DNA of 64,000 nucleotides from assembly GCF_026723765.1 (NCBI RefSeq), contig NZ_CP113524.1:1783001-1847000 (forward strand), given 5' to 3'. The notes under the pieces were generated by a model. The model saw only the letters and a program-made list of their open reading frames with translations, had not been told where the DNA came from and ran no database searches. This stretch comes from Lacrimispora xylanolytica (GTDB lineage Bacteria > Bacillota > Clostridia > Lachnospirales > Lachnospiraceae). How positions within the stretch are numbered: the stretch's first letter is position 1; every line of letters begins with the position of its first letter. Both the position numbers and the translations under genes were made by a program. Positions 32,150-41,303 of this stretch are shown here, one piece after another.

Positions 32150-32929
32150 ATGATTACCAGCAGTGCCAATGCAAAAGTAAAACAGGTAATGAATCTGGCA
32201 AAAAAAGCGAAGGCAAGAAAGCTTTCAGGTCTTTTTGTAGCGGAAGGTTTACGAATGTTTCGGGAGATTCCAAGAGACAGAATTGACAGTGTTTATGTAT
32301 CTGAGAGTTTTATAAAGGATGAGTCCCATCGGAAGCTGGTAGAAGGACTTCCCTTTGAAACGGTAGCAGACGATGTTTTTTCTGTTATGTCTGATACACA
32401 GACGCCTCAAGGCATTTTGGCTCTTGTCCGTCAGTATTCCTATGAAGTTGGGGATCTTCAAACCGTCACTTCTCCTGCATTCCTTATGATACTTGAAAAT
32501 ATTCAGGACCCAGGAAACTTAGGCACCATAATAAGGGCAGGAGAAGGCGCAGGAATTACCGGTATTATTATGGATGATACCACGGCGGATATCTATAATC
32601 CCAAGGTTATCCGTTCTACTATGGGTTCTGTCTGCCGGGTGCCATTTCTCTATACCAGCGACCTTCCCGGTACGTTAAAGAATTTAAAAGCCCAGGGAGT
32701 AAGACTTTATGCAGCTCATCTGGAAGGCAGGAATAATTATGAAAAAGAGGATTATACTGTTGATACAGGCTTTTTAATTGGAAATGAAGGCAACGGCCTT
32801 ACGGAGAAAATAACCGCTATGGCAGATGCTCTGGTAAGGATTCCTATGATGGGGCGTGTGGAATCCTTAAATGCAGCAGTCGCTGCATCTGTACTTATGT
32901 TCGAGGCCGCAAGACAGCGAAGACAATAA
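32150..32929 (+). CDS. TrmH/SpoU family RNA 2'-O-methyltransferase
   Basis: A 259-aa SPOUT methyltransferase. The N-terminal substrate-binding domain has SSANAKVKQVMNLAKKAKAR and LFVAEGLRMFRE. The knotted catalytic part carries the three motifs: LENIQDPGNLGTIIRAGEGAG (1), GFLIGNEGNGL (2) and IPMMGRVESLNAAVAASVL (3). Such proteins methylate ribose in rRNA or tRNA using S-adenosylmethionine; relatives (RlmB, TsnR-like) act on 23S rRNA, but the exact site cannot be called. It starts 13 nt after nadE with AAAGAGG upstream. Confidence 0.93.
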   Translation: MITSSANAKVKQVMNLAKKAKARKLSGLFVAEGLRMFREIPRDRIDSVYVSESFIKDESHRKLVEGLPFETVADDVFSVMSDTQTPQGILALVRQYSYEVGDLQTVTSPAFLMILENIQDPGNLGTIIRAGEGAGITGIIMDDTTADIYNPKVIRSTMGSVCRVPFLYTSDLPGTLKNLKAQGVRLYAAHLEGRNNYEKEDYTVDTGFLIGNEGNGLTEKITAMADALVRIPMMGRVESLNAAVAASVLMFEAARQRRQ

Positions 32930-32966
32930 GCGTCAGAAAAATGTAAGGCTTTTATTGGCGTAAATA

Positions 32967-32995
32967 TTGAGAAATATTGAAACATATAGTATGAT
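32967..32995 (+). promoter_or_regulatory. Predicted sigma-A promoter of the nfeD-stomatin pair
   Basis: TTGAGA (32967-32972), 17-bp spacer, TATGAT (32990-32995), 49 nt before the NfeD start codon. Confidence 0.6.
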
Positions 32996-33044
32996 AGTGA
33001 CACAGACAGATTTGCCGTAACCGGCAGGGAAGGGGAATGATAAT

Positions 33045-33485
33045 ATGGAAGCGATCTATTGGTTGATTGCCTTCGTGGTGCTTTTAGGAATAGAAGCAGT
33101 TACCATGGCTCTTACCACCATCTGGTTTGCAGGGGGAGCATTGATTGCATTTTTGCTGGCCTTATTCGGTGTGAATGTACAGGTTCAGCTGGCAGCATTT
33201 GTAATCGTGTCCTTTGTTCTTTTGTTTTTCACCAGACCATTTGCACTGCGGTATGTAAACAAAAACACCGTAAAGACGAATATTGACAGCCTTATCGGTA
33301 AGCATGCAAGAGTCACTGCCGAAATCAATAACATCGAGGCAAAAGGGGCTGTTTTACTTAACGGTCAGGAATGGACTGCAAGGGCGCTTAAGGATGATAG
33401 TATTTATCCTGTGGGAACAATGGTGGAAGTAAAGGATATCCGAGGTGTTAAGTTGATTGTAAGTAAGGAAGAGGAGGAAACATAA
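33045..33485 (+). CDS. NfeD family membrane protein
   Basis: A 146-aa protein with two or three membrane segments in the first 70 residues (IYWLIAFVVLLGIEAVTMAL, LIAFLLALFGVNVQVQLAAF) and a C-terminal OB-fold from about residue 82 (IGKHARVTAEINNIEAKGAV, LNGQEWTAR, GTMVEVKDIRGVKLIV). NfeD proteins pair with SPFH proteins in membrane microdomain organisation; the next gene, 2 nt downstream, is exactly such a partner. This is the short form without the N-terminal serine protease domain. Confidence 0.92.
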   Translation: MEAIYWLIAFVVLLGIEAVTMALTTIWFAGGALIAFLLALFGVNVQVQLAAFVIVSFVLLFFTRPFALRYVNKNTVKTNIDSLIGKHARVTAEINNIEAKGAVLLNGQEWTARALKDDSIYPVGTMVEVKDIRGVKLIVSKEEEET

Positions 33486-33487
33486 GT

Positions 33488-34417
33488 ATGTTAGGTTTTG
33501 CATTAGTAATTATTGTACTGATTATTATTCTGGTATTACTGGCCTCATGTGTGCGTATCGTGCCACAGGCTCAGGCTTTAGTTGTAGAACGTTTGGGAGC
33601 ATTTTTAGAGACATGGACAGTAGGTGTGCACATTAAGCTGCCAATCATTGACCGTGTGGCAAAGCGTGTGAATTTAAAGGAACAGGTAGCTGATTTCCCG
33701 CCACAGCCTGTAATTACAAAGGATAACGTTACCATGAGAATTGATACGGTAGTATTTTTCCAGATTACAGATCCTAAGCTTTATGCTTATGGAGTGGAAA
33801 ATCCTATTATGGCCATTGAAAATCTGACAGCTACCACCCTTCGTAATATCATTGGTGATCTGGAGCTTGACCAGACTCTGACTTCCAGAGAGACCATCAA
33901 TGCAAAGATGAGAGAAACACTTGATATTGCTACTGACCCATGGGGGATTAAAGTAAACCGAGTAGAGCTTAAGAACATTATGCCTCCGGCTGCCATTCAG
34001 GATGCCATGGAAAAGCAGATGAAGGCAGAGCGTGAGCGTCGTGAAGCTATCTTAAGGGCAGAAGGTGAAAAGAAATCCACTGTCTTAGTTGCAGAGGGTA
34101 ATAAGGAATCTTCAATTCTCTATGCTGAGGCTGAAAAGCAGGCAGCAATTCTTAAAGCGGAAGCGGAAAGAGAAAAGAGAGTCCGTGAAGCAGAAGGTGA
34201 GGCAGAAGCGATCTTAAAGGTTCAGCAGGCTACCGCTGATGGTATCCGCATGATTAAAGAGGCAGGAGCTGACCGTTCTGTACTGGTGATAAAGAGCCTT
34301 GAGGCATTTAAGGCAGCTGCTGACGGAAAGGCAACGAAAATCATTATCCCGTCTGAGATTCAGGGATTGGCAGGACTTGTTTCTTCCATTACAGAGATTC
34401 CTAAGGATATGGAATAA
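33488..34417 (+). CDS. SPFH domain (stomatin/QmcA-like) protein
   Basis: A 309-aa membrane-anchored protein. One N-terminal helix (residues 2-22) precedes the SPFH domain (RIVPQAQALVVERLGAFLET, PPQPVITKDNVTMRIDTVVF, RNIIGDLELDQTLTSRETIN) and a long Ala/Glu-rich coiled coil (about 175-250) that drives oligomerisation. Stomatin-like proteins form ring assemblies on membranes and bind proteases or NfeD proteins. It is encoded directly after the NfeD gene, with GAGGAGG upstream of ATG. Function here inferred from family and pairing. Confidence 0.94.
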   Translation: MLGFALVIIVLIIILVLLASCVRIVPQAQALVVERLGAFLETWTVGVHIKLPIIDRVAKRVNLKEQVADFPPQPVITKDNVTMRIDTVVFFQITDPKLYAYGVENPIMAIENLTATTLRNIIGDLELDQTLTSRETINAKMRETLDIATDPWGIKVNRVELKNIMPPAAIQDAMEKQMKAERERREAILRAEGEKKSTVLVAEGNKESSILYAEAEKQAAILKAEAEREKRVREAEGEAEAILKVQQATADGIRMIKEAGADRSVLVIKSLEAFKAAADGKATKIIIPSEIQGLAGLVSSITEIPKDME

Positions 34418-34434
34418 TTGGATTTTTAAATTAC

Positions 34435-34470
34435 CGCAGCAGGGGGCGCAATGCTTCTTGCTGCGTTTTT
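34435..34470 (+). terminator. Terminator after the stomatin gene
   Basis: CGCAGCA (34435-34441) pairs with TGCTGCG (34459-34465) and is followed by TTTTT. The patatin gene starts 29 nt later, so read-through is possible. Confidence 0.75.
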
Positions 34471-34498
34471 CAGTCAAAGGAAGGTTTGAGGAGGTCTT

Positions 34499-35656
34499 AT
34501 GGAACTGAAACTGGATTTGGATAAGGAGTATGGACTTGTACTGGAAGGCGGCGGCGCTAAGGGTGCTTATCAGATTGGAGCCTGGAAGGCACTAAAAGAA
34601 GCCGGAGTAAAGATAAAAGGTATCGCAGGGGTATCCGTAGGCGCTTTAAATGGCGCACTGATCTGTATGGATAACTTAGAGCGGGCGGAAGAAATCTGGA
34701 AGAACATTGATTATTCCAAGGTCATGGCAGTCAGCGATGATACCATAAAAGCACTAAAGAACAAGAATTTCAAATCATTAGGTCTCACCGAACTTATTAA
34801 CAGCGGACTGCAGTTTTTTAAGGACGGAGGATTTGATGTTACACCTTTAAAGAATCTGATTTCAGAGGTAGTGGGAGACGAAGGGGAGATCCGCAACTCC
34901 TGCAGAGAGCTTTTTGCGGTAACATATTCGGTATCAGACAGAAAAGAGCTGGCCGTAGATGTGAGGACCAGCGAGATTGGCACGGTAAAGGATATGCTTC
35001 TGGCAAGTGCTAATTTTCTTGCTTTTAAAAATGAGAAGCTGAATGGAAAGAAATATATCGATGGCGGCGGATTCAACAATGTTCCCATCAACGTTCTTTT
35101 AGATCACGGATATCAGGATATAATCGTCATACGTATCTATGGCTGGGGCTTTGATAAGGAGCGGGTAGTCAAAATACCGGAAAATGTCACTGTGTCTCAC
35201 ATCGCTCCCAGGCAGGACTTAGGAGGAATCCTTGAGTTTGACAAGCGCCTTGCAAGAAAGAATATGACCTTAGGATATTATGACGCCCAGAGACTTTTGT
35301 ATGGGCTTTGCGGCAAGGTCTATTACATTGACGCACCTAATTCAGAGCCTTATTATTTTGACCGTATGATGTCTGAACTGGAGCTGTTAAAATACTATAT
35401 TAAGGATATTGTGACCGAAGAGGGGATGGAAACCTTAACCGGATACAGAACTTTTACAGAGAAACTGTTTCCCAAGCTGGCAGCTGATTTTAAGCTGAAA
35501 ACGGATTGGGATTATAAGGACATGTACCTGGCGCTTTTGGAAGATATGGCCAGACGTCTAAAGGTAAAACGCTTCCAGATCTATACCGTGGAAAGCCTTT
35601 TTGACGAAATAAAAAGAAAAATAAAATTGCAGGAAGAACAAAATCCCGTTTTATAG
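34499..35656 (+). CDS. Patatin-like phospholipase
   Basis: A 385-aa lipid acyl hydrolase. The oxyanion loop EGGGAKGAYQIG (residues 16-27), the nucleophile elbow GVSVGALNG near residue 46 and the Asp of the Ser-Asp dyad in DGGGFNNVP near 190 are all present. No signal peptide is visible, so it is probably cytoplasmic. The C-terminal 150 residues are helical and charged, without a recognised domain. Substrates of bacterial family members are membrane phospholipids or lysophospholipids. GAGGAGG precedes ATG. Confidence 0.92.
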   Translation: MELKLDLDKEYGLVLEGGGAKGAYQIGAWKALKEAGVKIKGIAGVSVGALNGALICMDNLERAEEIWKNIDYSKVMAVSDDTIKALKNKNFKSLGLTELINSGLQFFKDGGFDVTPLKNLISEVVGDEGEIRNSCRELFAVTYSVSDRKELAVDVRTSEIGTVKDMLLASANFLAFKNEKLNGKKYIDGGGFNNVPINVLLDHGYQDIIVIRIYGWGFDKERVVKIPENVTVSHIAPRQDLGGILEFDKRLARKNMTLGYYDAQRLLYGLCGKVYYIDAPNSEPYYFDRMMSELELLKYYIKDIVTEEGMETLTGYRTFTEKLFPKLAADFKLKTDWDYKDMYLALLEDMARRLKVKRFQIYTVESLFDEIKRKIKLQEEQNPVL

Positions 35657-35675
35657 CCTCTTTTATAAAAATGTG

Positions 35676-35704
35676 TTGCATGTTTATGCATGATATACTA
35701 TAAT
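35676..35704 (+). promoter_or_regulatory. Predicted sigma-A promoter of argF
   Basis: TTGCAT (35676-35681), 17-bp spacer, TATAAT (35699-35704), 37 nt before the start codon. It is flanked and overlapped by two predicted ARG boxes. Confidence 0.78.
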
Positions 35705-35722
35705 GATGTATAAAAATACAAC
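35677..35722 (+). promoter_or_regulatory. Two predicted ARG boxes (ArgR/AhrC operators) at argF
   Basis: TGCATGTTTATGCA (35677-35690) overlaps the -35 and spacer. TGTATAAAAATACA (35707-35720) lies just after the -10; both fit TGNAT-W4-ATNCA, the first with one mismatch. The wider second site, GATGTATAAAAATACAAC, matches the Bacillus AhrC consensus CATGAATAAAAATKCAAK at most positions. The sites start 30 bp apart. Bound arginine repressor would cover the whole promoter. Confidence 0.75.
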
Positions 35723-35741
35723 ATATCACGGAGGAAGCGCC

Positions 35742-36677
35742 ATGAACTTAAAGGGAAGAAGTTTTATCACATTAAAAGATTATACACCAGAGGAGATTGC
35801 ATATTTATTGGATCTGTCAGCGGATTTAAAGGCAAAAAAGAAGCAGGGCATCACAGGAAGCTCCTTAAAAGGGAAAAATATTGCATTGATCTTTGAAAAG
35901 CCCTCTACCCGTACCAGATGTTCCTTTGTAGTGGCTGCCGTTGATGAAGGTGCCCATCCGGAGTATTTAGGTAAGGATGATATCCAGCTTGGACATAAGG
36001 AAAGCGTGGAGGATACAGCCAGAGTCCTTGGACGAGTTTTTGATGGAATTGAGTTTCGTGGATTTAAGCATAAAACAGTAGAAGATCTGGCTAAATATGC
36101 AGGTGTGCCTGTTTGGAACGGACTGACAGATGATGATCATCCGACCCAGATACTTGCAGACCTTCTGACCATGAAAGAACATTTTGGATATTTAAAAGGC
36201 CTTCATTTTGTATATGCAGGTGATGGACGTAATAATATGGCAAACAGTCTGATGATTGGAATGAGTAAGATGGGAGTTCATTTTACCATTCTGGCGCCGA
36301 AAAGTCTGTGGCCAGGGGAAGAACTGGTGGAGCTGTGCCAGGGATATGCAAAGGAAAGCGGAAGTACGATCACTATAACAGAGGATTGCGCCGCTGCAAA
36401 GGATGGAGACGTTATTTACACGGATGTGTGGTGCTCCATGGGTGAAGAAGATAAGGCAGCTGAGAGAATTTCCATCTTGAAGCCTTATCAGGTAAACCAG
36501 GAACTTATGAAACAAACAGGCAAGGATACTACCATCTTTATGCACTGCCTGCCGGCTGTCAAGGGATATGAAGTGACAGAGGATGTATTTGAATCCGGCG
36601 CATCGGTAGTATTTGACGAAGCAGAAAATAGAATGCATACCATTAAGGCGGTTATGGTTGCGACCTTAGGAGAGTAA
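35742..36677 (+). CDS. argF: Ornithine carbamoyltransferase
   Basis: A 311-aa enzyme that condenses ornithine and carbamoyl phosphate to citrulline in arginine synthesis. Motifs: [11 protein letters not shown] near residue 48 (carbamoyl phosphate), [12 protein letters not shown] near 130, DVWCSMGEE near 228 (ornithine loop), and FMHCLPA near 266. GGAGGA lies 7 nt before ATG 35742; an in-frame ATG at 35703 is inside the promoter. The short length and the ARG boxes over its promoter favour the biosynthetic, repressed form over a catabolic ArcB. No other arg genes are adjacent. Confidence 0.94.
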   Translation: MNLKGRSFITLKDYTPEEIAYLLDLSADLKAKKKQGITGSSLKGKNIALIFEKPSTRTRCSFVVAAVDEGAHPEYLGKDDIQLGHKESVEDTARVLGRVFDGIEFRGFKHKTVEDLAKYAGVPVWNGLTDDDHPTQILADLLTMKEHFGYLKGLHFVYAGDGRNNMANSLMIGMSKMGVHFTILAPKSLWPGEELVELCQGYAKESGSTITITEDCAAAKDGDVIYTDVWCSMGEEDKAAERISILKPYQVNQELMKQTGKDTTIFMHCLPAVKGYEVTEDVFESGASVVFDEAENRMHTIKAVMVATLGE

Positions 36678-36678
36678 G

Positions 36679-36987
36679 ATGTATATACAGGAACGAGGAA
36701 GAAACTTAAGAAATGCCTCTATGATTGTGGATCTTGTCCACATTGTAGTCGGTATCCTGATTGTAGTGCTGTCAGTTATTTCATTTTTAAACCCAGAAGA
36801 ACACATGGTATTGCTGCCGGTCATCTTTTTTCTTGCCGGAGCGCTTAATCTCATTCACGGAATCTACAAGATTCGGTTAAGCGGCAGAGAGAAAAAGAAA
36901 AAAGCAGCAGCCATTGCAGCAACTCTTTTCGGAGTTTGCCTTTTTGCTCTATCCGTTGTCAGCGCAGTAAGTATATGGCGGGGGTGA
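36679..36987 (+). CDS. Small membrane protein, unknown function
   Basis: A 102-aa protein with three hydrophobic segments (about residues 15-38, 46-65, 77-99) and a basic stretch REKKKKAAA between the second and third. It resembles small DUF308-like membrane proteins but is not assigned. It begins 1 nt after the argF stop, with AGGAG of the argF tail as ribosome site, and its stop touches the birA start region, so it lies in an argF-birA transcript. The association with birA may be incidental. Confidence 0.72.
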   Translation: MYIQERGRNLRNASMIVDLVHIVVGILIVVLSVISFLNPEEHMVLLPVIFFLAGALNLIHGIYKIRLSGREKKKKAAAIAATLFGVCLFALSVVSAVSIWRG

Positions 36988-36992
36988 GGAGT

Positions 36993-37970
36993 TTGAAAAC
37001 AGAAATATTAAAGCTTCTGAAGGAAAGCGAAGGCTATCTTTCAGGACAGGAGCTTTGCGAACGCTTTGGTGTTTCCAGAACAGCCATATGGAAAGTAATC
37101 CGGCAATTGGAGGAAGAAGGCTATAAAATTGAAGCGGTTCGAAATAAAGGGTACCATTTCATCGATTCCTGTGATATAATGACGAAAACGGAGATTGAAA
37201 GTTGTATCCGGGGGAAATTTGGCAGAGTGGTGGAATATCACGATGCCATTGATTCCACCAATATAAGAGCTAAGCGCCTGGCTGAGGAAGGCGCGCAGTC
37301 TGGAACGCTTGTGGTTTCGGATTGTCAGATAGCAGGAAGAGGCAGAAGAGGAAAAGAATGGGTTTCTCCTTCTGGTACCAATGTATTTATGAGCTTGATC
37401 CTAAGACCAGACATTCTGCCGGGATCTGCTTCCATGCTTACTTTAGTGGCTGCTTTGGCGGTTCATGAAGGAATCAGACAAGAGACCGGATTGGAAGCTT
37501 TTATCAAGTGGCCCAATGATATTGTTGCCAACGGGAAAAAGCTGTGTGGAATTCTGACTGAGATGAGTGCAGAACTGGAAGGAATTCACTACGTGGTAGC
37601 AGGCATTGGCATTAATGTGAATATGGAGGTATTTCCCCAGGAGGTTTCTTCTATGGCAACTTCTCTATATCTGGAAACCGGAAAAAAGGTGAGAAGAAGT
37701 TCTCTGATCGCCTCCGTTTTAGAAGCTTTTGAACGATATTATGAAGAATTTATCAGCCAGGGTGATTTATCCGGGCTAATAAGTGTCTATAATAGCTGTA
37801 TGATCAATGCAGGCAAAGAAGTAAAGATTCTTGATCATGCCGGTGATTATACTGGAAAAGCTTTGGGAATCAACGAGAAGGGAGAGCTTCTTGTTGAAAT
37901 GCAGTCAGGAGAGGTAAAACATGTGATCTCTGGTGAAGTATCCGTCCGGGGACTCTATGGATATGTATAG
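36993..37970 (+). CDS. birA: Biotin operon repressor / biotin-[acetyl-CoA carboxylase] ligase
   Basis: Bifunctional BirA (about 325 aa). An N-terminal winged helix (LSGQELCERFGVSRTAIWKV) binds biotin operators. The ligase core has DSTNIRAKRLA, AGRGRRGKEWVSP (biotinyl-AMP loop), FIKWPNDIVANGKKLCGIL and a C-terminal SH3-like domain. It attaches biotin to carboxylase subunits. The start is uncertain: TTG 36993 gives the usual KTEIL N-terminus with GGTGA upstream; GTG 36984 (4-nt overlap with the previous stop) and ATG 36975 are alternatives. The gene ends 2 nt before mutY. Confidence 0.93.
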   Translation: MKTEILKLLKESEGYLSGQELCERFGVSRTAIWKVIRQLEEEGYKIEAVRNKGYHFIDSCDIMTKTEIESCIRGKFGRVVEYHDAIDSTNIRAKRLAEEGAQSGTLVVSDCQIAGRGRRGKEWVSPSGTNVFMSLILRPDILPGSASMLTLVAALAVHEGIRQETGLEAFIKWPNDIVANGKKLCGILTEMSAELEGIHYVVAGIGINVNMEVFPQEVSSMATSLYLETGKKVRRSSLIASVLEAFERYYEEFISQGDLSGLISVYNSCMINAGKEVKILDHAGDYTGKALGINEKGELLVEMQSGEVKHVISGEVSVRGLYGYV

Positions 37971-37972
37971 AA

Positions 37973-39067
37973 ATGAAGCATTCGCTATATGATAAGCTGC
38001 AGACCCTAAAACCACGGGGCGAGGCGCTTGACGATCAAAACCGTTTAAAGGCAATGGAACGTCCCCTTCTATCCTGGTATGAAGAACATCGAAGGATTCT
38101 TCCCTGGAGAGAAGATCCTAAGCCCTATCGGGTATGGATTTCCGAAATTATGCTGCAGCAGACCCGGGTAGAGGCTGTAAAGCCTTACTTCGCCCGTTTT
38201 ATGGAAGCGCTGCCGTGTATTGGTGACCTTTCAGAGGTTTCGGAGGACGAACTTTTAAAGCTGTGGGAAGGCCTTGGCTATTATAGCAGGGCGAAGAATT
38301 TAAAGAAAGCAGCCAAGCTTCTCGTAGAACAGTATGGGGGAGAACTCCCTGCGTCCTATGAGGAGCTAAAAAAGCTTCCTGGAATTGGGTCCTATACAGC
38401 TGGAGCCATTGCTTCTATAGCCTTTGGAATTCCGGTTCCTGCTGTGGATGGGAATGTACTTCGGGTGATTTCAAGGGTCATAGGAAGCAAAGAAGACATT
38501 CTAAAGCAGTCAGTTAAGTCTGGCATAGAAGAAAAATTAAAAGCAGTAATGCCAAAGGAGGCAGCCAGTTCTTATAATCAGGGACTGATTGAGATTGGTG
38601 CAGTGGTCTGTATTCCCAATGGAGCTCCTCTTTGTGACCGGTGTCCTTTAAGCTCACTTTGCGTTGCAAGAGAGAAGGATTTAACTGGAGTGATACCGGT
38701 GAAGACACCGAAGAAGCCGAGGAAATCTGAGGATAAAACTGTTATGCTGCTGTGGCTAAAAGGCCGGGTTGCCATAAGGAAACGAGAGGGAACCGGGCTT
38801 TTGGCTTCTCTGTATGAATTTCCTAATGCAGAGGGTCACCTTGATGAAGCTCAGCTTCTTTCCTATTTACAGGTAAAGGAAGGAAACATTAAAGAGCTTC
38901 CTCCTTCCAGACATATATTCAGCCACGTGGAATGGAATATGACGGCATACCGAATTGAGTTAGAAGAAATGCCAGGCGGTGACTATTTATGGGTCACTCC
39001 GGAAGAAATCAAAAAAACTTATTCTCTGCCAGGTGCTTTTAAGGCGTATACAAAGTTGGTCAGGTGA
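37973..39067 (+). CDS. mutY: Adenine DNA glycosylase MutY
   Basis: A 364-aa base-excision repair enzyme that removes adenine mispaired with 8-oxoguanine. The N-terminal HhH-GPD domain shows WREDPKPYRVWISEIMLQQT, LPGIGSYTAGAI and the catalytic Asp in VDGNVLRV. The [4Fe-4S] cluster ligands are C-IPNGAPL-C-DR-C-PLSSL-C (C-x7-C-x2-C-x5-C here). The C-terminal MutT-like domain (about 250-364) recognises 8-oxoG. ATG 37973 lies 2 nt after birA. The stop overlaps the 5' leader of the lipid kinase gene. Confidence 0.95.
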   Translation: MKHSLYDKLQTLKPRGEALDDQNRLKAMERPLLSWYEEHRRILPWREDPKPYRVWISEIMLQQTRVEAVKPYFARFMEALPCIGDLSEVSEDELLKLWEGLGYYSRAKNLKKAAKLLVEQYGGELPASYEELKKLPGIGSYTAGAIASIAFGIPVPAVDGNVLRVISRVIGSKEDILKQSVKSGIEEKLKAVMPKEAASSYNQGLIEIGAVVCIPNGAPLCDRCPLSSLCVAREKDLTGVIPVKTPKKPRKSEDKTVMLLWLKGRVAIRKREGTGLLASLYEFPNAEGHLDEAQLLSYLQVKEGNIKELPPSRHIFSHVEWNMTAYRIELEEMPGGDYLWVTPEEIKKTYSLPGAFKAYTKLVR

Positions 39068-39072
39068 TTATA

Positions 39073-39975
39073 ATGAAAAAGATGCTTTTTATATTTAATC
39101 CGCGATCCGGCAAGGCGCAGATCAAAAACAAATTAATGGAAATTCTTGATATCTTTACGAAAGCAGGGTATGAGCTTCAGGTGCATGTGACCCAGGGGCC
39201 GAAAGATGCATCCGAGGCGGCAGCCGCCTTTGGAAAATCAATGGACCTGGTGGTTTGCAGCGGTGGGGATGGCACTTTAAATGAGACCATCAACGGACTG
39301 ATGAAGCTTGATAAGATTCCAAGGCTTGGTTATATACCTGCTGGTTCCACCAATGATTTTGCTTCCAGTCTTAAGATATCAAAAAACATGATAACGGCTG
39401 CCAGAACGGTTGTTTCAGGTGTACCTTACCCCATTGATATTGGCTGCTTCTGCAGGGACAGGCACTTTGTGTACATTGCAGCTTTTGGGGCGTTTACTGA
39501 AGTTGCCTATTTAACACCTCAGGATTTTAAAAATGTTCTGGGACACCAGGCATATATCATGGAGGGAATGAAAAGTCTTGCTTCCATCAAGTCTTATGTA
39601 CTTCGTGTCGAATGCGATTCTACCGTTTTAGAGGGGGATTTTATCTTCGGCATGATTACCAATACCATAAGCGTTGGAGGCTTTAAAGGGCTGGTCACAC
39701 AGGATGTGGCTTTAAATGACGGAGAGTTTGAGGTTCTTTTGATCCGAACTCCCAAAACACCTCTTGATTTTACCAATATCATTAATTATATGTTTCTCAA
39801 AGAAGAACCTAACGAATACGTCCACAAGCTACGGACTAGTTGTATCAAGATATTCCCTGAAGAGCCCATCGACTGGGTCCTTGATGGTGAGTTTGGAGGA
39901 TCCAGAAGGGAAGTTGAAATTTTTAATTTGAAGAAACAAATCCGGATTTTGAGAAATCCGCAAAAAAAGCAATAA
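39073..39975 (+). CDS. Diacylglycerol kinase-like lipid kinase (DagK/YegS family)
   Basis: A 300-aa cytoplasmic kinase with the DAGK catalytic fold: FIFNPRSGKAQIKNKL at the N-terminus, CSGGDGTLNETINGL near residue 62 (nucleotide loop) and IPAGSTNDFASSL near 90. The second half is a beta sandwich with the late DGEF motif (LDGEFGG). Members phosphorylate diacylglycerol, recycling it into phospholipid, or related lipids. ATG 39073 is preferred over the in-frame GTG 39064 because GGTGA lies 5 nt upstream. Last gene of the argF-to-lipid kinase run; rpoD has its own promoter. Confidence 0.92.
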   Translation: MKKMLFIFNPRSGKAQIKNKLMEILDIFTKAGYELQVHVTQGPKDASEAAAAFGKSMDLVVCSGGDGTLNETINGLMKLDKIPRLGYIPAGSTNDFASSLKISKNMITAARTVVSGVPYPIDIGCFCRDRHFVYIAAFGAFTEVAYLTPQDFKNVLGHQAYIMEGMKSLASIKSYVLRVECDSTVLEGDFIFGMITNTISVGGFKGLVTQDVALNDGEFEVLLIRTPKTPLDFTNIINYMFLKEEPNEYVHKLRTSCIKIFPEEPIDWVLDGEFGGSRREVEIFNLKKQIRILRNPQKKQ

Positions 39976-39999
39976 TTCTGCTTTTACAAAAGAAATATG

Positions 40000-40028
40000 T
40001 TGAAATATGAAGCATGGTAGTATATAAT
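40000..40028 (+). promoter_or_regulatory. Predicted sigma-A promoter of rpoD
   Basis: TTGAAA (40000-40005), 17-bp spacer, TATAAT (40023-40028), about 50 nt before the GTG start. Confidence 0.72.
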
Positions 40029-40079
40029 GAAATGTTGTGTGGGCTTTATGTATACTTCTTAGCGAAAGGACGTTATTAA

Positions 40080-41222
40080 GTGGAAAAGGAAAATTTTTTA
40101 GAGAAGCTGGGTAAGCTTGTCGATCTTGCAAAAACAAAGCAGAATGCTTTGGACGTAACGGAGATTAATAACTTCTTCATAGGAGAAGAGTTGACTGCAG
40201 AGCAGATGGATCAGATTTATACGTACCTGGAGAACCGCGGCGTTGACGTGGTCCCGGTCATTGACGATTCCGTTTTGGCTGATGATGTGCTCATGTCAGA
40301 AGATCTTCTTTTAGACGATGATATTGATGATGGCTTCATAAAGGACATCGATGAAGAAGATATCGACCTTGACGCTATTGATTTGCTTGAAGGCATCGGC
40401 ACAGAGGACCCTGTCCGCATGTATTTAAAGGAAATCGGTACAGTACCACTTTTAAACGCAGAGGAAGAACTGCGCCTTGCTAAGAGAAAAGCTGATGGCG
40501 ACGATGACGCCAAAGAACGTTTAATCGAAGCAAATTTACGTCTTGTGGTCAGTATTGCAAAGCGCTATACGGGCCGCGGAATGAGTTTTCTTGATTTGGT
40601 TCAGGAAGGAAACCTGGGTCTTATTAAGGGCGTTGAAAAGTTTGACTATACCAAAGGTTATAAATTAAGTACATATGCTACTTGGTGGATACGTCAGTCT
40701 GTAACCAGAGCGCTTGCAGACCAGGCAAGAACGATCCGAGTGCCTGTGCATATGGTTGAGACCATTAATAAAATGTCCAAGATGCAGAGAAAACTTACTC
40801 TGGAACTGGGATATGAACCATCGGTGGCTGAACTTGCGGAAGCATTGGACATGACTGAGGATAAGGTCATGGAGATCATGCAGATCGCCAGAGAACCTGC
40901 TTCCCTGGAAACACCAATTGGTGAAGAGGACGATTCAAACCTTGGGGACTTTGTAGCGGACAACAATGTGGTAACTCCGGAAGGCAACGTAGAATCCGTG
41001 ATGTTAAGAGAACATATCGATGCCCTTCTCGGCGATTTAAAAGAGAGAGAGCGTCAGGTTATTGTGCTTCGTTTTGGTCTGGAAGACGGCCATCCACGTA
41101 CATTGGAAGAAGTGGGAAAAGAATTTAATGTTACCCGAGAGCGCATTAGACAGATTGAGGCAAAGGCTCTTAGAAAGTTAAGGAATCCTGTACGCAGCAA
41201 GCGTATTCGGGACTTCTTATAA
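40080..41222 (+). CDS. rpoD: Primary sigma factor RpoD (sigma-A)
   Basis: The housekeeping sigma factor (380 aa). Region 1.1 (residues 1-75) is followed by an acidic stretch and region 1.2 ([21 protein letters not shown]). Region 2 carries [21 protein letters not shown] and [19 protein letters not shown], the -10 recognition helix. Region 3 and region 4 ([20 protein letters not shown]) complete it. The size is typical of Firmicute SigA. GTG 40080 with AAAGGA 10 nt upstream. In this window dnaG is not upstream, unlike the common dnaG-rpoD order. Confidence 0.97.
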   Translation: MEKENFLEKLGKLVDLAKTKQNALDVTEINNFFIGEELTAEQMDQIYTYLENRGVDVVPVIDDSVLADDVLMSEDLLLDDDIDDGFIKDIDEEDIDLDAIDLLEGIGTEDPVRMYLKEIGTVPLLNAEEELRLAKRKADGDDDAKERLIEANLRLVVSIAKRYTGRGMSFLDLVQEGNLGLIKGVEKFDYTKGYKLSTYATWWIRQSVTRALADQARTIRVPVHMVETINKMSKMQRKLTLELGYEPSVAELAEALDMTEDKVMEIMQIAREPASLETPIGEEDDSNLGDFVADNNVVTPEGNVESVMLREHIDALLGDLKERERQVIVLRFGLEDGHPRTLEEVGKEFNVTRERIRQIEAKALRKLRNPVRSKRIRDFL

Positions 41223-41227
41223 GAAGC

Positions 41228-41261
41228 AAAAGGCGTAGCAGAAAGATTCTACGCCTTTTTT
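41228..41261 (+). terminator. Terminator after rpoD
   Basis: AGGCGTAG (41231-41238) pairs with CTACGCCT (41249-41256), extended by A/T pairs and followed by TTTTT, shortly after the rpoD stop. Confidence 0.88.
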
Positions 41262-41303
41262 GCATTTTTCGTACATTGTTTTCGTATGGCGAAGGGAGAC
41301 GTT

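Noticed and set aside
12270-36677. Arginine deiminase pathway locus from carbamate kinase and ornithine carbamoyltransferase
   Set aside because: The two genes are 22 kb apart, on opposite strands, with no arcA or arcD, and argF carries repressor-type ARG boxes.
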